A stretch of DNA of 64,000 nucleotides from Hemerocallis citrina (GCA_017893485.1 CM030365.1:45130458-45194457), one strand, 5' to 3'. Positions 22,028 to 34,992 are shown, numbered from the stretch's first letter. The notes: a model not told the origin generated them from the letters alone. Translations and numbers: made by a program.

Positions 22028-22980
22028 AGCTTCAAACCCCACGGTTTTCAGGGTGTTTAATTATGAAACTTATGATAATACACCTTATGATCCACCGATT
22101 CCTTTTCCACAAAAACTTAAAATGAATAATATCAAAATCAATTCTCTAAAATAGATATTATTATTCTTCTTATCGAAGCTTTAGAATATATGCCTAAATA
22201 TGGTAAATTTTTTAAGGATATTTTATCAAATAAGGGAAAGTTGGAGAAACATGAAATGGATTTGCTAACCGAAGAGAGTAGTGCAATTTTACACAAGAAG
22301 TTGCCTCCTAAACTTAAAGATTAGAGAGTTTTACAATTCCTTGCACTATAGGAAACACTTCTTTTCATAAAGCTTTGTGTGATTTAGGAGCAAATATTAA
22401 TCTTATGCCGTTTTTGGTTTTCAGGAAACTTGGTCTTTGAGAACCAAAACCAACTACAATTTCTTTGCAATTGGCAGATAGATCTATCACGTACCCAATA
22501 GGAATTATTGAAGATGTTTTAGTAAAGGTAGACAAGTTCAGATTCAGAGTTGATTTCATAGTGCTTGATATGGAGGAAGATGAACAAATTCTGTTGATTT
22601 TGGGGCGACCTTTTCTTGCTATGGGGAGAGTTTTGATTGATGTCAAATAAGGAAAATTTATTTTGAGGATTGAGGATGAGCAAATAATATTTGATGTTTT
22701 TAAATCCATCAAGATTTCTACCGAAGAACAATTGTGTTTTCAAGTAAGTGAAACTGATATAATTTTGGGCGAGAAACATAAGCCTGAAGTTGAAAAGTTA
22801 CCTGTAAAAATATGTCTAACAAATTGAACAACTCTTGAATCTAAGAAAGAAAATATTTTGGAATATGTTATGTATTTGAATGTTGCACCATCTATTCATC
22901 TTTCTTCTCAACTGAAATTCAAGGAGTTAGGGATTTCAAAAATGCCATCTTCAAGAAAGTAACGACTCAAACACGAGCCT
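22028..22980 (+). pseudogene. Athila-like protease region (broken)
   Basis: In one frame, with stops, the sequence gives [20 protein letters not shown], whose DLGA is the aspartic protease active site. A stop follows at RKLGL, then [44 protein letters not shown] and [16 protein letters not shown], ending in a stop. The clean open part is 22465-22650. These motifs identify the protease of Athila-type gypsy elements. The frame then decays, with EILRIEDEQIIF-like remnants. No RT follows, so the element could only move in trans, and even the protease is inactivated by stops. Confidence 0.88.
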
Positions 22981-24308
22981 GAACCTATTCCACCCATGAA
23001 GGGAATTATCGGAAAAGTGGCTCTTATGTTCTTGAATCTTGGCATCACATAACCATCGCACTTACCATGTCCGGCTGCTAAAACTTAGTGCTTCTTGGAA
23101 GTCAATCCATGTTTATTTTTCCTTTCTTTAGAATTATTTTCTTTTAGTTTACTTTGATTTTAATTTTTTGATTTTATTTTATAAGATTGCATAAGTTTGG
23201 GGGTTTTCGGCGGAGTTGTTTTCTACACCTACTTTGATGGTTGTTGCTGGGCAAGATGGAATCCGAATCTGGAAAAGTGTTTCAAAGAGATATCGAAGTA
23301 AATTGTCTTATCTTTCTAATACAAAAAGAATCATGGGATTTAAAACTCCAGATATCACTAAAACAATGAACGTCACTCAACCAGAATTTTAACATGAATC
23401 AGGGAAGCAATTCTGAACTTTTCTTATTAATTTCTTTTACATTTTCTTTTCCCATTAAGGACAATGTGATATTCAAGTTTGGGGGAAGGGGTGCAATTTT
23501 TTATATATATATTTGAAAAAAAACGACTTCAATTAGGCTTACCATTACACCTTTTAGTTCTTTATTGTGCTAATGCATTGTAATTTTTTATAGGATAGAC
23601 AATATCTTATAAAGCAAGATTAAACATACGTATTTTCTTTAGTATTAAAGTTTAAAATTCCTTACAAAATTGTGAGTCATGTGATTATACATAAAAGAAA
23701 AATGTGATGTTTTTTCTTGTGATTATCCCCTTCTTTCTAGTCCTAAACAGGGTTTAAGTAAATTGAGTGATAATGATTAAATAATCGAATAAATAAATAT
23801 TTCTCTACTCTAATATTTTGAGTTGCTTAGTAACTCGGGGTATTCATCACCAATGTTTACTTTTACGTCAAATGACAACTTGAAATATGAGTATGCAAAA
23901 GGACTTTAAGTTTGTGACTTGTTGAGTAACTGGGTGAATTCATCACAAATGTTTGCATTCACGTCAAAAGTCAAGTAAAACTTAGTGGAAAAAAAAACTC
24001 TAACTTGCTACTCGGTTTGTAGTAGTCAGAAGGGGTATCACATATGGAGTTGTTACATGATATAATTACATTAATTGAATGAAAAATTTGATTGGGTTGG
24101 GAGTTATGTATGAATAATTGTACTGGAGAAAGTGCGTACGCTTAGTTTTCTTTTATTCGCTATTGTTTATGTACTAAGTTGAAAATTTGATGCTTTCATG
24201 ATAAGTCCTTTTTGCGTGAAGATGTGAGCTTAATTATGATTACTATTCCTCTATTCATGGTTTTACTTTTTGCTTGAGGACAAGAAAAATCTTAAGTTTC
24301 GGGGTATT
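22981..24308 (+). other. Athila-like 3' untranslated region
   Basis: No RT, RNase H, integrase or env motif is visible. There is one internal purine run near 23478-23492 (TTTGGGGGAAGGGG) and a final polypurine tract at 24294-24308 before the LTR. Two copies of a short motif with TAACTCGGGGTATTCATCAC / TAACTGGGTGAATTCATCAC occur at about 23831 and 23927. Confidence 0.7.
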
Positions 24309-24897
24309 TGATGAGTATAATTTTTATATAATTTTTGTTACTCATTTATGCATTAAAAATGCGAGTTCTCGTTTATTTCTTTAAAATTTATCTTCTTTTA
24401 ACTTATTTTTATTTATTTCTTTGATTTTAAAGGAATGAGATGGATCAGTGCAAAAGGTTGATGTTTTTGCTGAAATCAATGAAGAGTATAAAGATAAAGA
24501 TTTCAAAAATTCAAATTCATTCTATGCGAAGATATCTTGAAAATTTGACCACTCAAATGCACGTTTTTACAAATTGGCCCGTGGAAGAACCAATAAAAAA
24601 ATATGATGGTCAATTAGGGGGTGGAATAAAATTGTGTAATAAAATTTTTTAAATAAAGCAATAGCCACCTAATTTATTAATCGTAATCATTAGGATTTGA
24701 ATTAATTAATTATTTAAATATATACTTATCATATTAATTATTTACTTAATCCAAATTAACTATCCGAACCTAATTGTGGCTGCATATTGATTTTGGGGGG
24801 TTCTGATTTTGGGCAGCTCTGGTTTTGAGGCTAGAAGCATAGAAGTCAAGTGCGTCACGGGAAATGAGAACAGAGACAAGGAAAGAGTAGGAGGTGG
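24309..24897 (+). repeat. Athila-like 3' LTR, left part
   Basis: Begins TGATGAGTATAA like the 5' LTR, contains the same CATTAAAAATGCGAG phrase, and runs up to the solo LTR insertion. Confidence 0.9.
24893..24897. repeat. TSD GGTGG, left copy
   Basis: Repeats at 29014-29018 around the minus-strand solo LTR. The uninterrupted site is visible in the 5' LTR near 18370. Confidence 0.93.
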
Positions 24898-25234
24898 TGT
24901 CACACCTCGCTTTTCAAAAGAGAATACGGAATACGGATACGCGACAAAAGCCCAACGAATGATTTTTATCATCCATAAGCTGTTCAAGAATCTTTATAAC
25001 ATTTCACAAGATAATCAGAGTCGGAAGTAAAAGATACAACCAGACATGCATAATTGAAACAAGATACCAACAGAAATTACTTGAAACCAAATATAATAAT
25101 CTCAAATAATCAAATTCTGAACAAGTCAATATCTTGAGTCACATCGCCCAAATACAAGATAATTATCCAAGTAATCACGTACATTTTATTTAAATTAAGC
25201 AATAAATAATAATAATAAAGCAGGAAATCCAGCA

Positions 25235-25281
25235 CTAGTATCTCATATCTCCAATATCATCGGGTAGCTGACCATCCTCAT
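25235..25281 (-). CDS. LTR terminal mini-exon, copy 2
   Basis: After TTGCAG on the minus strand, 47 nt to TAG: (D)EDGQLPDDIGDMRY-stop. One of the conserved Gly residues is Asp here. Same phase and length as the other copies. Confidence 0.5.
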
Positions 25282-27386
25282 CTGCAATTAATAAATTGCA
25301 GGAGAAGGAAAAAGAAAACAAGTACCCATCAATTGCAAGTTACTGGCCACTTATAATGTAGAATACAAGTACATGAGATAGATAAATCTAACAAGCCTAG
25401 CATGGTATAATCATGATAACAGAATATAAATCATGGCATGGCAAGATGAGCAAGTATAATAGTATGTGTCGAGTGTCAAGTAAACAAGTGTCATGTACCA
25501 AGTAACCAGTATCAAGAATCATGTAATCATGTAGCATGTATCAAGTATCAAATCTTATGTATCTTGTAGTCAAGTATCAAGTGGGCATGTATCATGTTCA
25601 AGTGTCATGTATCAAGTCTTGTAGTTATTACTATCTAGGTTGCACTTCATGCGCCCCAAAAACATAACACATGGTTGCTACAACAAACATTTTCGCTTTA
25701 GATTTCATAAGGGACCATACAGGGCAGTGTACTCAGGGACAAGCTCCAAGTATCATGTAATCATGTATCATGTAAACAAGCTCCAAAAACCCAAACAAGC
25801 TCCAGTGTCATATGTGTACGTGTCATATATATCGTGCCAAGCTCCATATGTAAACAAGCTTCAATAACCACTAGGTTCTTCCGAGTACACGTTTCTGCAC
25901 TATCCACTACTAGATCTTTCCCTTAACCCTGACTTGGTTATTTTATTATTATTAGTGTCCAACAATAATGTATGTGTGCAAAACATATCAATAATAACTT
26001 GGCATGATCATGTAACAAGTTCAAGTTGCAAGATAAACATGTGTGGGTACAAGATAACATATAACAGGGTAAAACGACTAGCTTTCAATTCAGGACAGTT
26101 AGACAGTGTTGTACTAAAATAGTGATTCTTGCCAATACAAACATGCAAACCTGAATCCGTCGGAGAATCTGGAAAATAGACTTCCGACCGAATCCAGCAA
26201 GTATAAACAAGTCATATGTTGTTTCACAAAATCATAACTCAAAACTGATTTAAATCTAGGAAATACGTTTAGGCAGAATCAGTAAATCAAATTCTCAGTC
26301 AGGAAAACAGCATTAAAACTCAATAAATAAATCCACGAAAAATCTGGGGTATTCCCCTATCTGTCTAGTATCAAAATATAAAATTTCATAATTTTCTAGT
26401 AAGACTAGCTTGGTCAAGTAAAATCAGAAATCATAAAGAAACGATTATTTGGCAATTCTGGAATTCCCAACACAGCTGTACAAAAACTATAATATCTCGC
26501 AAACCGTGAAACGAACTCCAAATCCTTCAAAGGGAGATGAAAATAGATAATATAAAATAACTTTCACATTTCACAAATATTTTTCATATAGTCAAAGGAA
26601 TCAGGGTGAAAATAGAATTCTTTACAGAACAGCGAGTAAAATACAACAAGTACAGTCTTTATAAACAAGCATGAAACGGCATATAAAATTCATCAATAAA
26701 ATCTGCCAAAATTTTGGGTAATCCATAGATAAGTATAGAAAAACTGACTAAAGTTCTAGATCAAAATAATATGTGTAGCACAAGTATCAAAATAATTTAG
26801 TCATCAAAATTACCAAGAAACGAAATCTGGAAAAAATCTACACCTCTGTAGTAAAATAGTCATATCTCACACATACGAAAATAAAATTGAGTAAGGTCAG
26901 AGGGGTTGGAAAGAAGACAAAATCCTCTACAGATCATGTTTTATACTGAAATTAAGATTCTGGCCTTAATATGGTCTAAATTACTGATCAAGACAGATCA
27001 TTGACAAAACACAGAATTTTCTTTAGGAGCAAAACCAACATGAATCACACAAAACTTGATCGAAATATAACTAAACATGAATTAGAGTCTACTAAGTGTC
27101 CAAACAACATGAAATAGGGTATACAACATGTCCACAACAAGTATATCACATGGATCTCACAAGCACACGAGTTCTCGTAATTGTTTCACATATACATCAC
27201 ATCAAGAAATGGTCACTCCTAGGTTAATTCAAGTCATGTGTCGTGAGGCAACTATGGTCAAGATAGCATTATAGAGATAATATTCATCAAGAGATATCAC
27301 ACATGAATTGTCTCTAGAACCTAACTACACTACAAGCGGTATTTATGACTTGTATCATACAAAGGAATTGAGTACAAGTTACTTGC
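25282..27386 (-). other. putative GC-AG intron in solo LTR
   Basis: Minus strand TCTCAG|GCAAGTAACTT ... TTAATTGCAG, 2105 nt. In mini-exon phase the upstream frame is open for about 35 codons but has no ATG. Confidence 0.45.
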
Positions 27387-28784
27387 CTGAGAGATGACGA
27401 CGAGAACAGAGCAAGAACAAGAATAACAGGAACGGATCCCGGGGCACGAACACAAACACATCGAATGGATCACGAACCAATCACGAACACACGATCATGA
27501 ATAAGATGAAGACGATCGAGATCACGAACACAATAGGATGGCTGACATCGAAGATCAAGGTTAAGATGATCGGATCAAATCGGACGGCTAGATCTCTTTG
27601 ATGATGAAGATAATGATGAAGATCAAGATCAATCGATCAAACGGCTGCGATCAAAGGAAATCGATGATCATCATGATCGTGACGATCAAGAAGAGATCGG
27701 ACGGCTAGGATCTAATTAGATGATCAAGAGGAGATCGACGACCCACATCCAATCAAGCATGATGATCAAGATCCAATGGACGACCAAGCTCACTCCAATG
27801 GTGACGATAAATATGATGATGACCAAAGGAGAACGGATGGCCCACATCCAACATGATCAAAACCCACTCGATCAACGAAACACCTACGGGGCTGCACTGT
27901 GGGGGAGTCGTACGGCACACGGGGTGGTGGCACGGAAACTGGACGTCACTGTCTGACGTCAGAGAACATGCTGGGGCTGCTGTACAGTTGATGGAGGATG
28001 GCACATAGGAACAGCGCCGGCGAGGGGACAGTGTGCACTGCGGTTACGGCTGTTGGGCTGCACTGGGCTGATCAGACGATGGCGTCGGAGGTGGGAAGGG
28101 CAACAAGGCGGAGTACGACAATGCGAGGGCTGACACGGCGGCAGCCAGGGGACAGGGCTGCCAGCTGTCGTTGACGTAGTGCATGGCGAGAGAGAACACG
28201 GTACTGCAGGTTGACGACGGGAGGCACAACATCAGGAGATGCTGCACGGGGTCGTGTTGCGGAGGAGGGTGCAGGGGACAGAGAGAGGCAGAGACGGGGT
28301 AGGGGAGAAGACGGTGCTAGGGTTCTTGAAGGGGGAGGTGAACAGTCAGAGTCTGCATGGGTTTTAATATATGGTTGGATAGAGAATAGGGTTAGAGAAT
28401 AGGGAAGGCGGCGGATCAGTGAATGGGGGGTGGGGGTTTCGGGTAGTTAACGGGTTTGGGGAATGCTGGGTTCAACAGATGTGTTTTTGGGTTAATATAA
28501 ATGGGTAAGTTGGGTTGGATGGGTTTTGGGTCTCAGGTGAAGATAGGGTAACGAGTTTGGGGGTTAATATAAAATTAAGTTTTTAAAAATTCAATAAGAA
28601 AACATACAATTAGGATTTAGATTAAAAGTAAATAATTAAATCAATTATAACGATTAGTAATACAATAATACAATAAATCAAATAGTATACATAGAGTTAA
28701 TACTCAAATACTATCAAATACAATAGGATTTTACAACAATAATAACAATAACAATAATCATAATAATAGTAATGAAATAACAGT

Positions 28785-28855
28785 GACAATAATACAACTA
28801 ATAATAATAATAATAATAACCATAAACATAAACAAAATAATAATAATAATACTAG
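28785..28855. repeat. AAT-rich microsatellite
   Basis: Imperfect (AAT)n runs in the U3 of the solo LTR. Confidence 0.85.
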
Positions 28856-29013
28856 TAATAACAGAAAAACAAATAAAATTATTGATAGATTTTAATGGGA
28901 GATCCAACAATACATTTTGACAAAATAATTTGAAAACCGAAAAAAATAATTTGCAAAAAATTTTAAATATAGAAAATACACAAAAATATGTTTTTGGGAA
29001 AATAGGGGTTACA

Positions 29014-29018
29014 GGTGG
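29014..29018. repeat. TSD GGTGG, right copy
   Basis: Matches 24893-24897. Confidence 0.93.
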
Positions 29019-29195
29019 CGAGAGGGTGCGTGAGGGGAGAGAGAAACGAGAGAGAAATAGAGAAAGAAAAGAAGGAGAAGAAGGCACCACGCAATCGAAG
29101 CACTCCTTTTTTATATAGAGAAAAATCAGTGCTTCAACATTCGGCACAACGAATTCTTTCTTCTTTCTTCTATTTTATTATTATGCAATCAAAAG
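29019..29195 (+). repeat. Athila-like 3' LTR, right part (cut)
   Basis: Continues the 5' LTR sequence (compare 18395-18550) to GCAATCAAAA, then is cut by an LTR end at 29196. Confidence 0.88.
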
Positions 29196-30285
29196 TGTCA
29201 CGCCCCGCTTCCCAAAAACACGAAATACGACTACATGATATTGGCTCAGCGAATGACTAACGTCACCCATAAGTTGTTTATCCGATCAACTCAACAATAT
29301 AATCAATACAGAATAATTATGCAGTCAATAATAATAATCTCATGAACTATAATACTTGGAATGAAGCAAAATGAAATATCTAAATACAATAAACCAACGT
29401 TTGGAAACAATAATAAAATCTGGAACATAAGCCCAATACAATAATAATCCAATCACAAATAGATAATAAGTCTCAATACATTAAGTTCAATAAACAATAA
29501 GCAATTAAAAGCATTAAATCTTCAGAATCTTTGTTCTCCAATCCCAGCAGGTAATTCTCCATCATTACCTGTGAACACTTCATCTAAAAAGATAAAAGAA
29601 TTTGTCCTTAGAGCAAGTCATGGACAGTAAGTAGAGAAAGTAAGGAACAATGGAATAACGGTATAACAATGAATTCAATGGATCAATAGGAACCAATAAC
29701 ATGGCACGATAACAATAATCAATATCTTGATAATCGATGCAATAGTGTAACAATGATTCGATGTTCGGTAGCAGTATCAATGGTCAATAACAATAACACT
29801 TAGCCAATACTCGATATCAATAGAAACAATGAGGAACAATATGCAATGTCGATGTGGTATCCATCCATATGTCTATTAATCATTTTAATCCTAACTAATG
29901 CACGTACTACTGCATCCCATACTACAGGTTCGATAGATACAATCAATTTCATTTAGACTAAGTGGTTAATTCTATAGATCATGGGTCGGTACGATAATCA
30001 CTGGTACAATAACAATATTGCTGCACAATTCATTATAATGATACACTAATTCACTGATTCACTGATTCACGAATTCACGAGTTCACGGGTTCACGGGTTC
30101 ATCAATTCACGAGTTCACGAAACGAAAGATTGGGGTGCCATAGTCAGTGCTCCACAATCAATCGATAAATACTAGCTGACACAGTCACTATATTATTCAC
30201 TACTCAAGTCAATCCCTTAAATCCCGGCTTGTTAAATATTTTATTAATGCATCAATATGCAATTTGAGACATGGGGTGAACAACA
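29196..30285 (-). mobile_element. GypA-related LTR, 3' portion (subfamily D), minus strand
   Basis: Starts TGTCACGCCCCGCTTCCC, the inverted 3' terminus, and contains the family block with ATCCCGGCTTG near 30220. No TSD partner was found and the 5' part is missing, so this is a truncated or rearranged LTR. It includes a short tandem array at about 30050-30120 based on ATTCACGAGTTCACG. Confidence 0.7.
29522..29568 (-). CDS. LTR terminal mini-exon, copy 3
   Basis: After TTCACAG on the minus strand, 47 nt to TGA: (G)NDGELPAGIGEQRF-stop. It uses a different stop codon and different third positions from the other copies, yet the same length and pattern. Confidence 0.5.
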
Positions 30286-32674
30286 TAAATTTAGGGTTAG
30301 AGATAATCAATTCTTGTATACATGCATGTTGTTCGTATGATGTCATATGCTTGCTTGTGTTAGTCATAGTATAACTTGTCGTAGACTTGCCAAATACCCT
30401 ATACCATGTTGCTTAGATATCTAGTACACCATATTTCATGTTCGTTATGATTTGGTTGAGTTTCATATGATCTATGTTTACTTTATGCATGAAGAAGATT
30501 TCTGTTTTTGTTGTACCACATTTTTGTTCAGTATTTTAAATCCTATTAAGGTCAGTATATGAAAATAATTTTTGAATATGAATTATAGAGAATTCTGTCT
30601 ACTTTCTAGATTTTCTGACAGATCTCAGTTTCGATTTATGAGTTTCACGTTATGGCTGTTTACTACAGATGTGTAAAAAATTCCAGATTCAGTTTTATAC
30701 GAATTCTGTATGGTAATCTATTTTTATACTGATGCTAAAGATAGTATTTTGATCCAATATTTTTCTGAGTACAACTAGACTTGATGGGGATTAACCCCTA
30801 ATTTTTGTGAATAATTAATGACTTTTACAGACTATTCTATGCTTGCAAACAACAACTATACTTGTAGAATTTTAGTGTTGTTCAATAAAGAAACCTAATT
30901 TCGACCTTATTCAATTTGCTTTTTATAAAAAAATTGTGAATATGAATTGTAGCCTATTGTATCTATTTCATCACCCTTTTGACAGATCTGAATTTCGATT
31001 TATATTTTGTAGTCTATTGTTGTTTTAATACTGCTGTATTTATGATTTAGATTTACAAATCTACCACATATTGCTGCTTTTTGATTTTTCTTGACTATTC
31101 TATCTATATTGGAAAATTATGAAACTTTATTTTCTTTTACTAAACATACTAGGGAATATCCCAGATTTTTCTTGGATTTAATCAGCAAGTTTTGATGCTG
31201 TTTTCCTGTCTATGAATACAAACTTCTGATTTCTTGCTGAACGTGTTTTCTGGATACTAATCTGTTTTGAGTCTTGTTTATGTGAATTACCATATGACTT
31301 ATATATATTTTCTGGATTCGGCTGAGAATCTATTTTCCAGATTTTCTGACGGATTCAGGTGCAGTACTGTCTTGTTGTCCAGAACTAGAATTTTCGTTGT
31401 CCTAATCTTTTATGAATTGTCTTTCACCTTTACATGTTTATGTTCTGACTTGAAACCGTTACTTGTTGATGCCATGTTATTATTTCTCAATTTTTACACG
31501 TACATGCCTGTTTGATAATAATAAAAAGTAATCAAGCCGGGGTTAAGGGAAGGACCTTAGTCGTGGACAATATAGGTATGTGTACTCAGAAGGGGGGTCG
31601 TGTTTCCCATTTTATATTTGATTCATGTTGATACATGAACCTATTGCACTTTATGTTTGATTCATGAATCCGTGGATTCATGAACCTGTTGTACTTTATG
31701 CTTTGATGCATGGACCTGTTGGTTCGTATACCTGATACCTGTTGATGCATGAATCAGTTGATTCGTGTACCAATTTGATTCATGAAACTGTTGATGCATG
31801 AATCGGTTGATTCTTGTACCTATCTGATTCATGATCCTATTTCTGCTATCTACCACATGACGCCTGAGTACACGGCCCTATAGAAACCCACCATTAGATT
31901 TAAACGAAATTTGCATGTAAGTAGCAACCATGTGGTAAAAACCTGGGATGCATGAAGTGGTACATAGATAGTAATAAAGCCAAGACTTGACGTGATATAA
32001 TACCTGTTACATGACACCTGTTTCATGATTACCTGTACGTGCTACTTGATACCTGTTACATGTTTACTTGCTTGCATGATACCTGTTACCTGTCACATGT
32101 TATGTACACCTGTTAGCACACCACATTACTTGATTTTGTTCATGATTCATGCTAGTTGTTCTATGTTGTTGCTATGTCTATTCCATGCTATGTTGTTTAT
32201 TCTTTTCCTGTACTTGTGCCTGCACTACAAGCGGCCCATAACTTGCATTGACGGGAGTTTTGTTTTTCTTTCCTTTTCCTGCAATTTATTAAACAACAGA
32301 TTATGGTGATCAGTTGCCCGATGGAGTAGGTGATCTAAGATTGTAGTTACTGGAGTTCTTGCTATAATTTATTTTCCTTCTATTTTTGAATAAATGTATC
32401 TGCTACTTGGATTATTTTGTATTGAGAAATGTGACCCAGAATTATTGACTTGTTCAGATATGGTTTATTTGAGATTATTAAATTTTGTGTCAAGTAAATT
32501 TTGTTGGTATATTGATTCATTTATGCATGCGTGGTTGACTTCTCTTGCTTCCTACTCTGATTATTCCTGCGAAATGTTGTAAAGATCCTGACAGCTTATG
32601 GATAATGAAAATCATTCGTTGGACCTAGTCATGTATCCGTATTCCGTATTCTCTTTTGGGAAGGAGGTGTGACA
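30286..32674 (+). mobile_element. GypA-related LTR fragment (subfamily E), plus strand
   Basis: Collinear with the 3' two thirds of the GypA LTR and ends GGAGGTGTGACA. It has the block AAGCCGGGGTTAAGGG near 31535 and a tandem-like TTCATG/CTGTTG region at 31640-31850. The left boundary is uncertain. Confidence 0.7.
32300..32346 (+). CDS. LTR terminal mini-exon, copy 4
   Basis: After AACAACAG, 47 nt to TAG: (D)YGDQLPDGVGDLRL-stop. An AATAAA signal follows at 32389-32394. Confidence 0.5.
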
Positions 32675-33654
32675 GTTTATGTGGTTATTCTTTTCATGCA
32701 TGGATGTATTCTCTTATATATTGTTGAGTTGATCTGTTACAGCTCATGGATAATGTATAAATAATTCACTGGGCCTTTATTACGTACTTGTATTCCCGTA
32801 TTTTGGGAAGCAGGCGTGAAAAACTGAATAACTAAATGACTGTATAACTGAATAACTAAATGACTATATAACTGAATAACTGAATACTGAAAATCGTTTA
32901 CATGTTTCCCGAGTACATGATCCGTAGAGTTCGCCATCACAGTAAAAATGATCACTGTCTGCATGCACCGAACCTGTGGAATGGGATGCAGTAATACGTG
33001 CATTAGATAGACTAGTAAAATGAATAATAATCCTGATTTGACATTGCATTGCTTGATCCTTTTTATTGTCATCGATATTGATCTTGAATTGTAACTATTG
33101 AATATTGCATAAGTGAATATAGACCCTTGACTTTATTGCCATCCCTTGTCTTTGTTCTTGACTTTGATCCAATTCTTTTTTCTTGATATACCATGTTTCT
33201 TATTGTTCTCTGTTTTTCGCTACTTGCTGTCCGTTACTTGCTCCAAGGATATTATTTTCTCTATTTTTTATCACATGTTTACAGGTACCATTGGAGTGAT
33301 ACCAGAAGGAATTGGTGAGCAACGATTTTAGAGAATGGAGCCCAAGAATTGACTGCTTGATTTATCTTTATGCTATTTTCACTCTGAACATTATTATTGT
33401 ATTTGTACCTTGTATTCCGGGCTTGTATGTCCTGAAGTTTACTTTTTTCCAGATGTTGGATATTATTTGGTGAATCTATTTCATGATTATTTTGGAGTTT
33501 ATTCATTGTTTATGTGGTTATTCTTTTCTAGCGTGGTTGTATTCTCTTGTATATTGTTGAGTTAATCTGTTACAGCTATGGATGGTATTCGTATCATTCG
33601 CTGGACCTTCGTTACGTACTCGTATTCCCGTATTTTGGGAAGCGGGACGTGACA
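32675..33654 (+). mobile_element. GypA-related LTR pieces (subfamily D), plus strand
   Basis: Two copies of the D-type LTR terminus: a degenerate one at about 32675-32817 and a good one at 33506-33654 ending GCGGGACGTGACA. Between them is a short repeat of the type AACTGAATAACTAAATGACT (32822-32885) and D-type LTR body. The region 32826-33654 is the inverted counterpart of 29196-30010. Confidence 0.65.
33285..33331 (+). CDS. LTR terminal mini-exon, copy 5
   Basis: After TTTACAG, 47 nt to TAG: (G)TIGVIPEGIGEQRF-stop. The unspliced frame is open back to about 33146, but that extension is not shared by other copies. Confidence 0.5.
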
Positions 33655-34388
33655 GTTCACCTACAACAACAACTATCAGGTGAGTATTGGTATGACGCCA
33701 TATGAAGCGTTTTACTGGAGGAAGTGCAGAATGCCAGTATGTGGGTTTGAAGTTGGAGAGAGGCAAGATGTATGGACCAAAGATTGTGCAGCAAACTTCA
33801 AAACAAGATCGAATTGATTCGGAAAAAATTAGTCGAAGCTCAGAGTAGGCACAAAAGTTATGCAGATGTTCGACGAAGAGACTTGGAATTTGAAGTTGGA
33901 AATACTATTATCCCGAAAGTATCAGCAGCGAAGGGGATTATCAGATTCGGAAAAGGTGGAAAGTTGGCACCAGGTATATTGGACCTTACAAGATCGTGAA
34001 GCGGACCAGGTAGCGTACAAGTTGGAATTGCCAGAAAAGTTGGCTCAAGTTCACAACCTGTTCTACGTATCGATGCAAACGAAGTACATACCAGATCAGA
34101 AACATCAGTTTCCCGAGGTACCAGAAGGATTGCAACTAAATTTGAGTTTTAAAGAATTGCATGTAGAAATCCTGAATCATCGGGAGAAAGTATTATGCAA
34201 TAAAGTCGTATTGATGGTCAAGGTACTGTGGTGGAATTAGCTGTTCAAGGAAGCTACAAGGGAATCTGAAGACCACATGAAAAATGAATTTCTGGAAACT
34301 GTTTGTGTAGGTTCCGTGTTTTTGTTTGTCTGTTTTTTCCTGCTAGCAGTAATTCTGAGGACATAACTCTTCTAAGGCAGGAGTAATA
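33655..34388 (+). pseudogene. Tek-B integrase C-terminus and chromodomain (broken)
   Basis: The fragment begins inside integrase (YNNNYQVSIGMTPYEAFYWR, KCRMPVCGFEVGERQ), continues with ELIRKKLVEAQSRHKSYADV, RRRDLEFEVG and GIIRFGKGGKLAP, then KLELPEKLAQVHNLFYVSM. It ends with a chromodomain-like HREKVLCNKVVLMVKVLWWN, a stop, and EATRESEDHM. At least two frameshifts (near 33800 and 33990) and a stop break it. The wording is typical of Tekay/Del chromoviruses. Catalytic core, RT and gag are lost to the left, where an LTR end abuts at 33654. The 3' LTR follows directly after a purine-rich TTCTAAGGCAGGAG. Confidence 0.88.
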
Positions 34389-34992
34389 TGACACCCAAAA
34401 AAATAAAATTTATTATTTTAAATCATTTGAAAATGTTAAATTGGTATATTTCACTATTTTGACTATTTTATGAAACTACTATTTTTTAACGTGCAAAACA
34501 CATGCAAATCTTGTGAAATTCAAGTTCTAAAATTTTCCTATTAAAAATTATTTCTTCTCATTAATTACAATATTTTTTATTTTTGAATTTATTTTGAATC
34601 AGGAGAAGTACTTTTGAAATTGTGTTTTGACTAAAATGAAAATTTTTAAAAGAAATTGTTTTGGGCCATAAAAAATGACCAAATTTTAAAATTTAAAATT
34701 TTGAAATTTCCTAATATGAGGTCGGCCAAGTGTGAGGGATTAGAGGATAAGTTCATGGAGAAAATTTGATTTGGTTATGTATGGAAAATATCTAATTGAT
34801 TTGCTAAATAATCTAATTTAGAAAACTTGGGATCTTTGAGGACTTATTTGCAAAATATTCTCATGAAACCAAAATCCAAAACCTTGGCCATATATTATAG
34901 TGGGGAACAGTAGGTTTTGGCCTCTTTTTAATTTTGCTTGTAGGTGACTTTTTGGAGTCTTGGAGAGAGCGTTTGCATAAGGAGGAGAAGTG

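Larger units (their letters stand above)
24898..29013 (-). mobile_element. GypA-family solo LTR (4116 bp)
   Basis: On the minus strand it runs from TGTAACCCC (29013) to a terminus complementary to TGTCACACC (24898), with TSD GGTGG. No primer site or internal domain adjoins it, so it is a solo LTR formed by LTR-LTR recombination. It carries the full set of family landmarks: GC donor-like site at 27386, mini-exon at 25235-25281, and the conserved block near 25870-25935. It also has a GC-rich leader (27800-28350) in which open frames are not conserved. Confidence 0.92.
17790..29195 (+). mobile_element. Athila-like non-autonomous gypsy element, nested and truncated at its 3' LTR
   Basis: 5' LTR 17790-19297, Asp-type primer site, gag, DLGA-type protease, polypurine tract at 24294-24308 and a 3' LTR from 24309. 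RT, RNase H and integrase are absent between the protease and the 3' LTR. Later insertions are a TRIM in gag-pro and a solo LTR in the 3' LTR. The 3' LTR is cut off at 29195 by another LTR fragment, and its remaining part is not found in the window. Confidence 0.85.

Noticed and set aside
27753..28402. Overlapping open frames in the GC-rich part of the minus-strand solo LTR.
   Set aside because: Same leader composition effect; the corresponding parts of other LTRs do not share these proteins.
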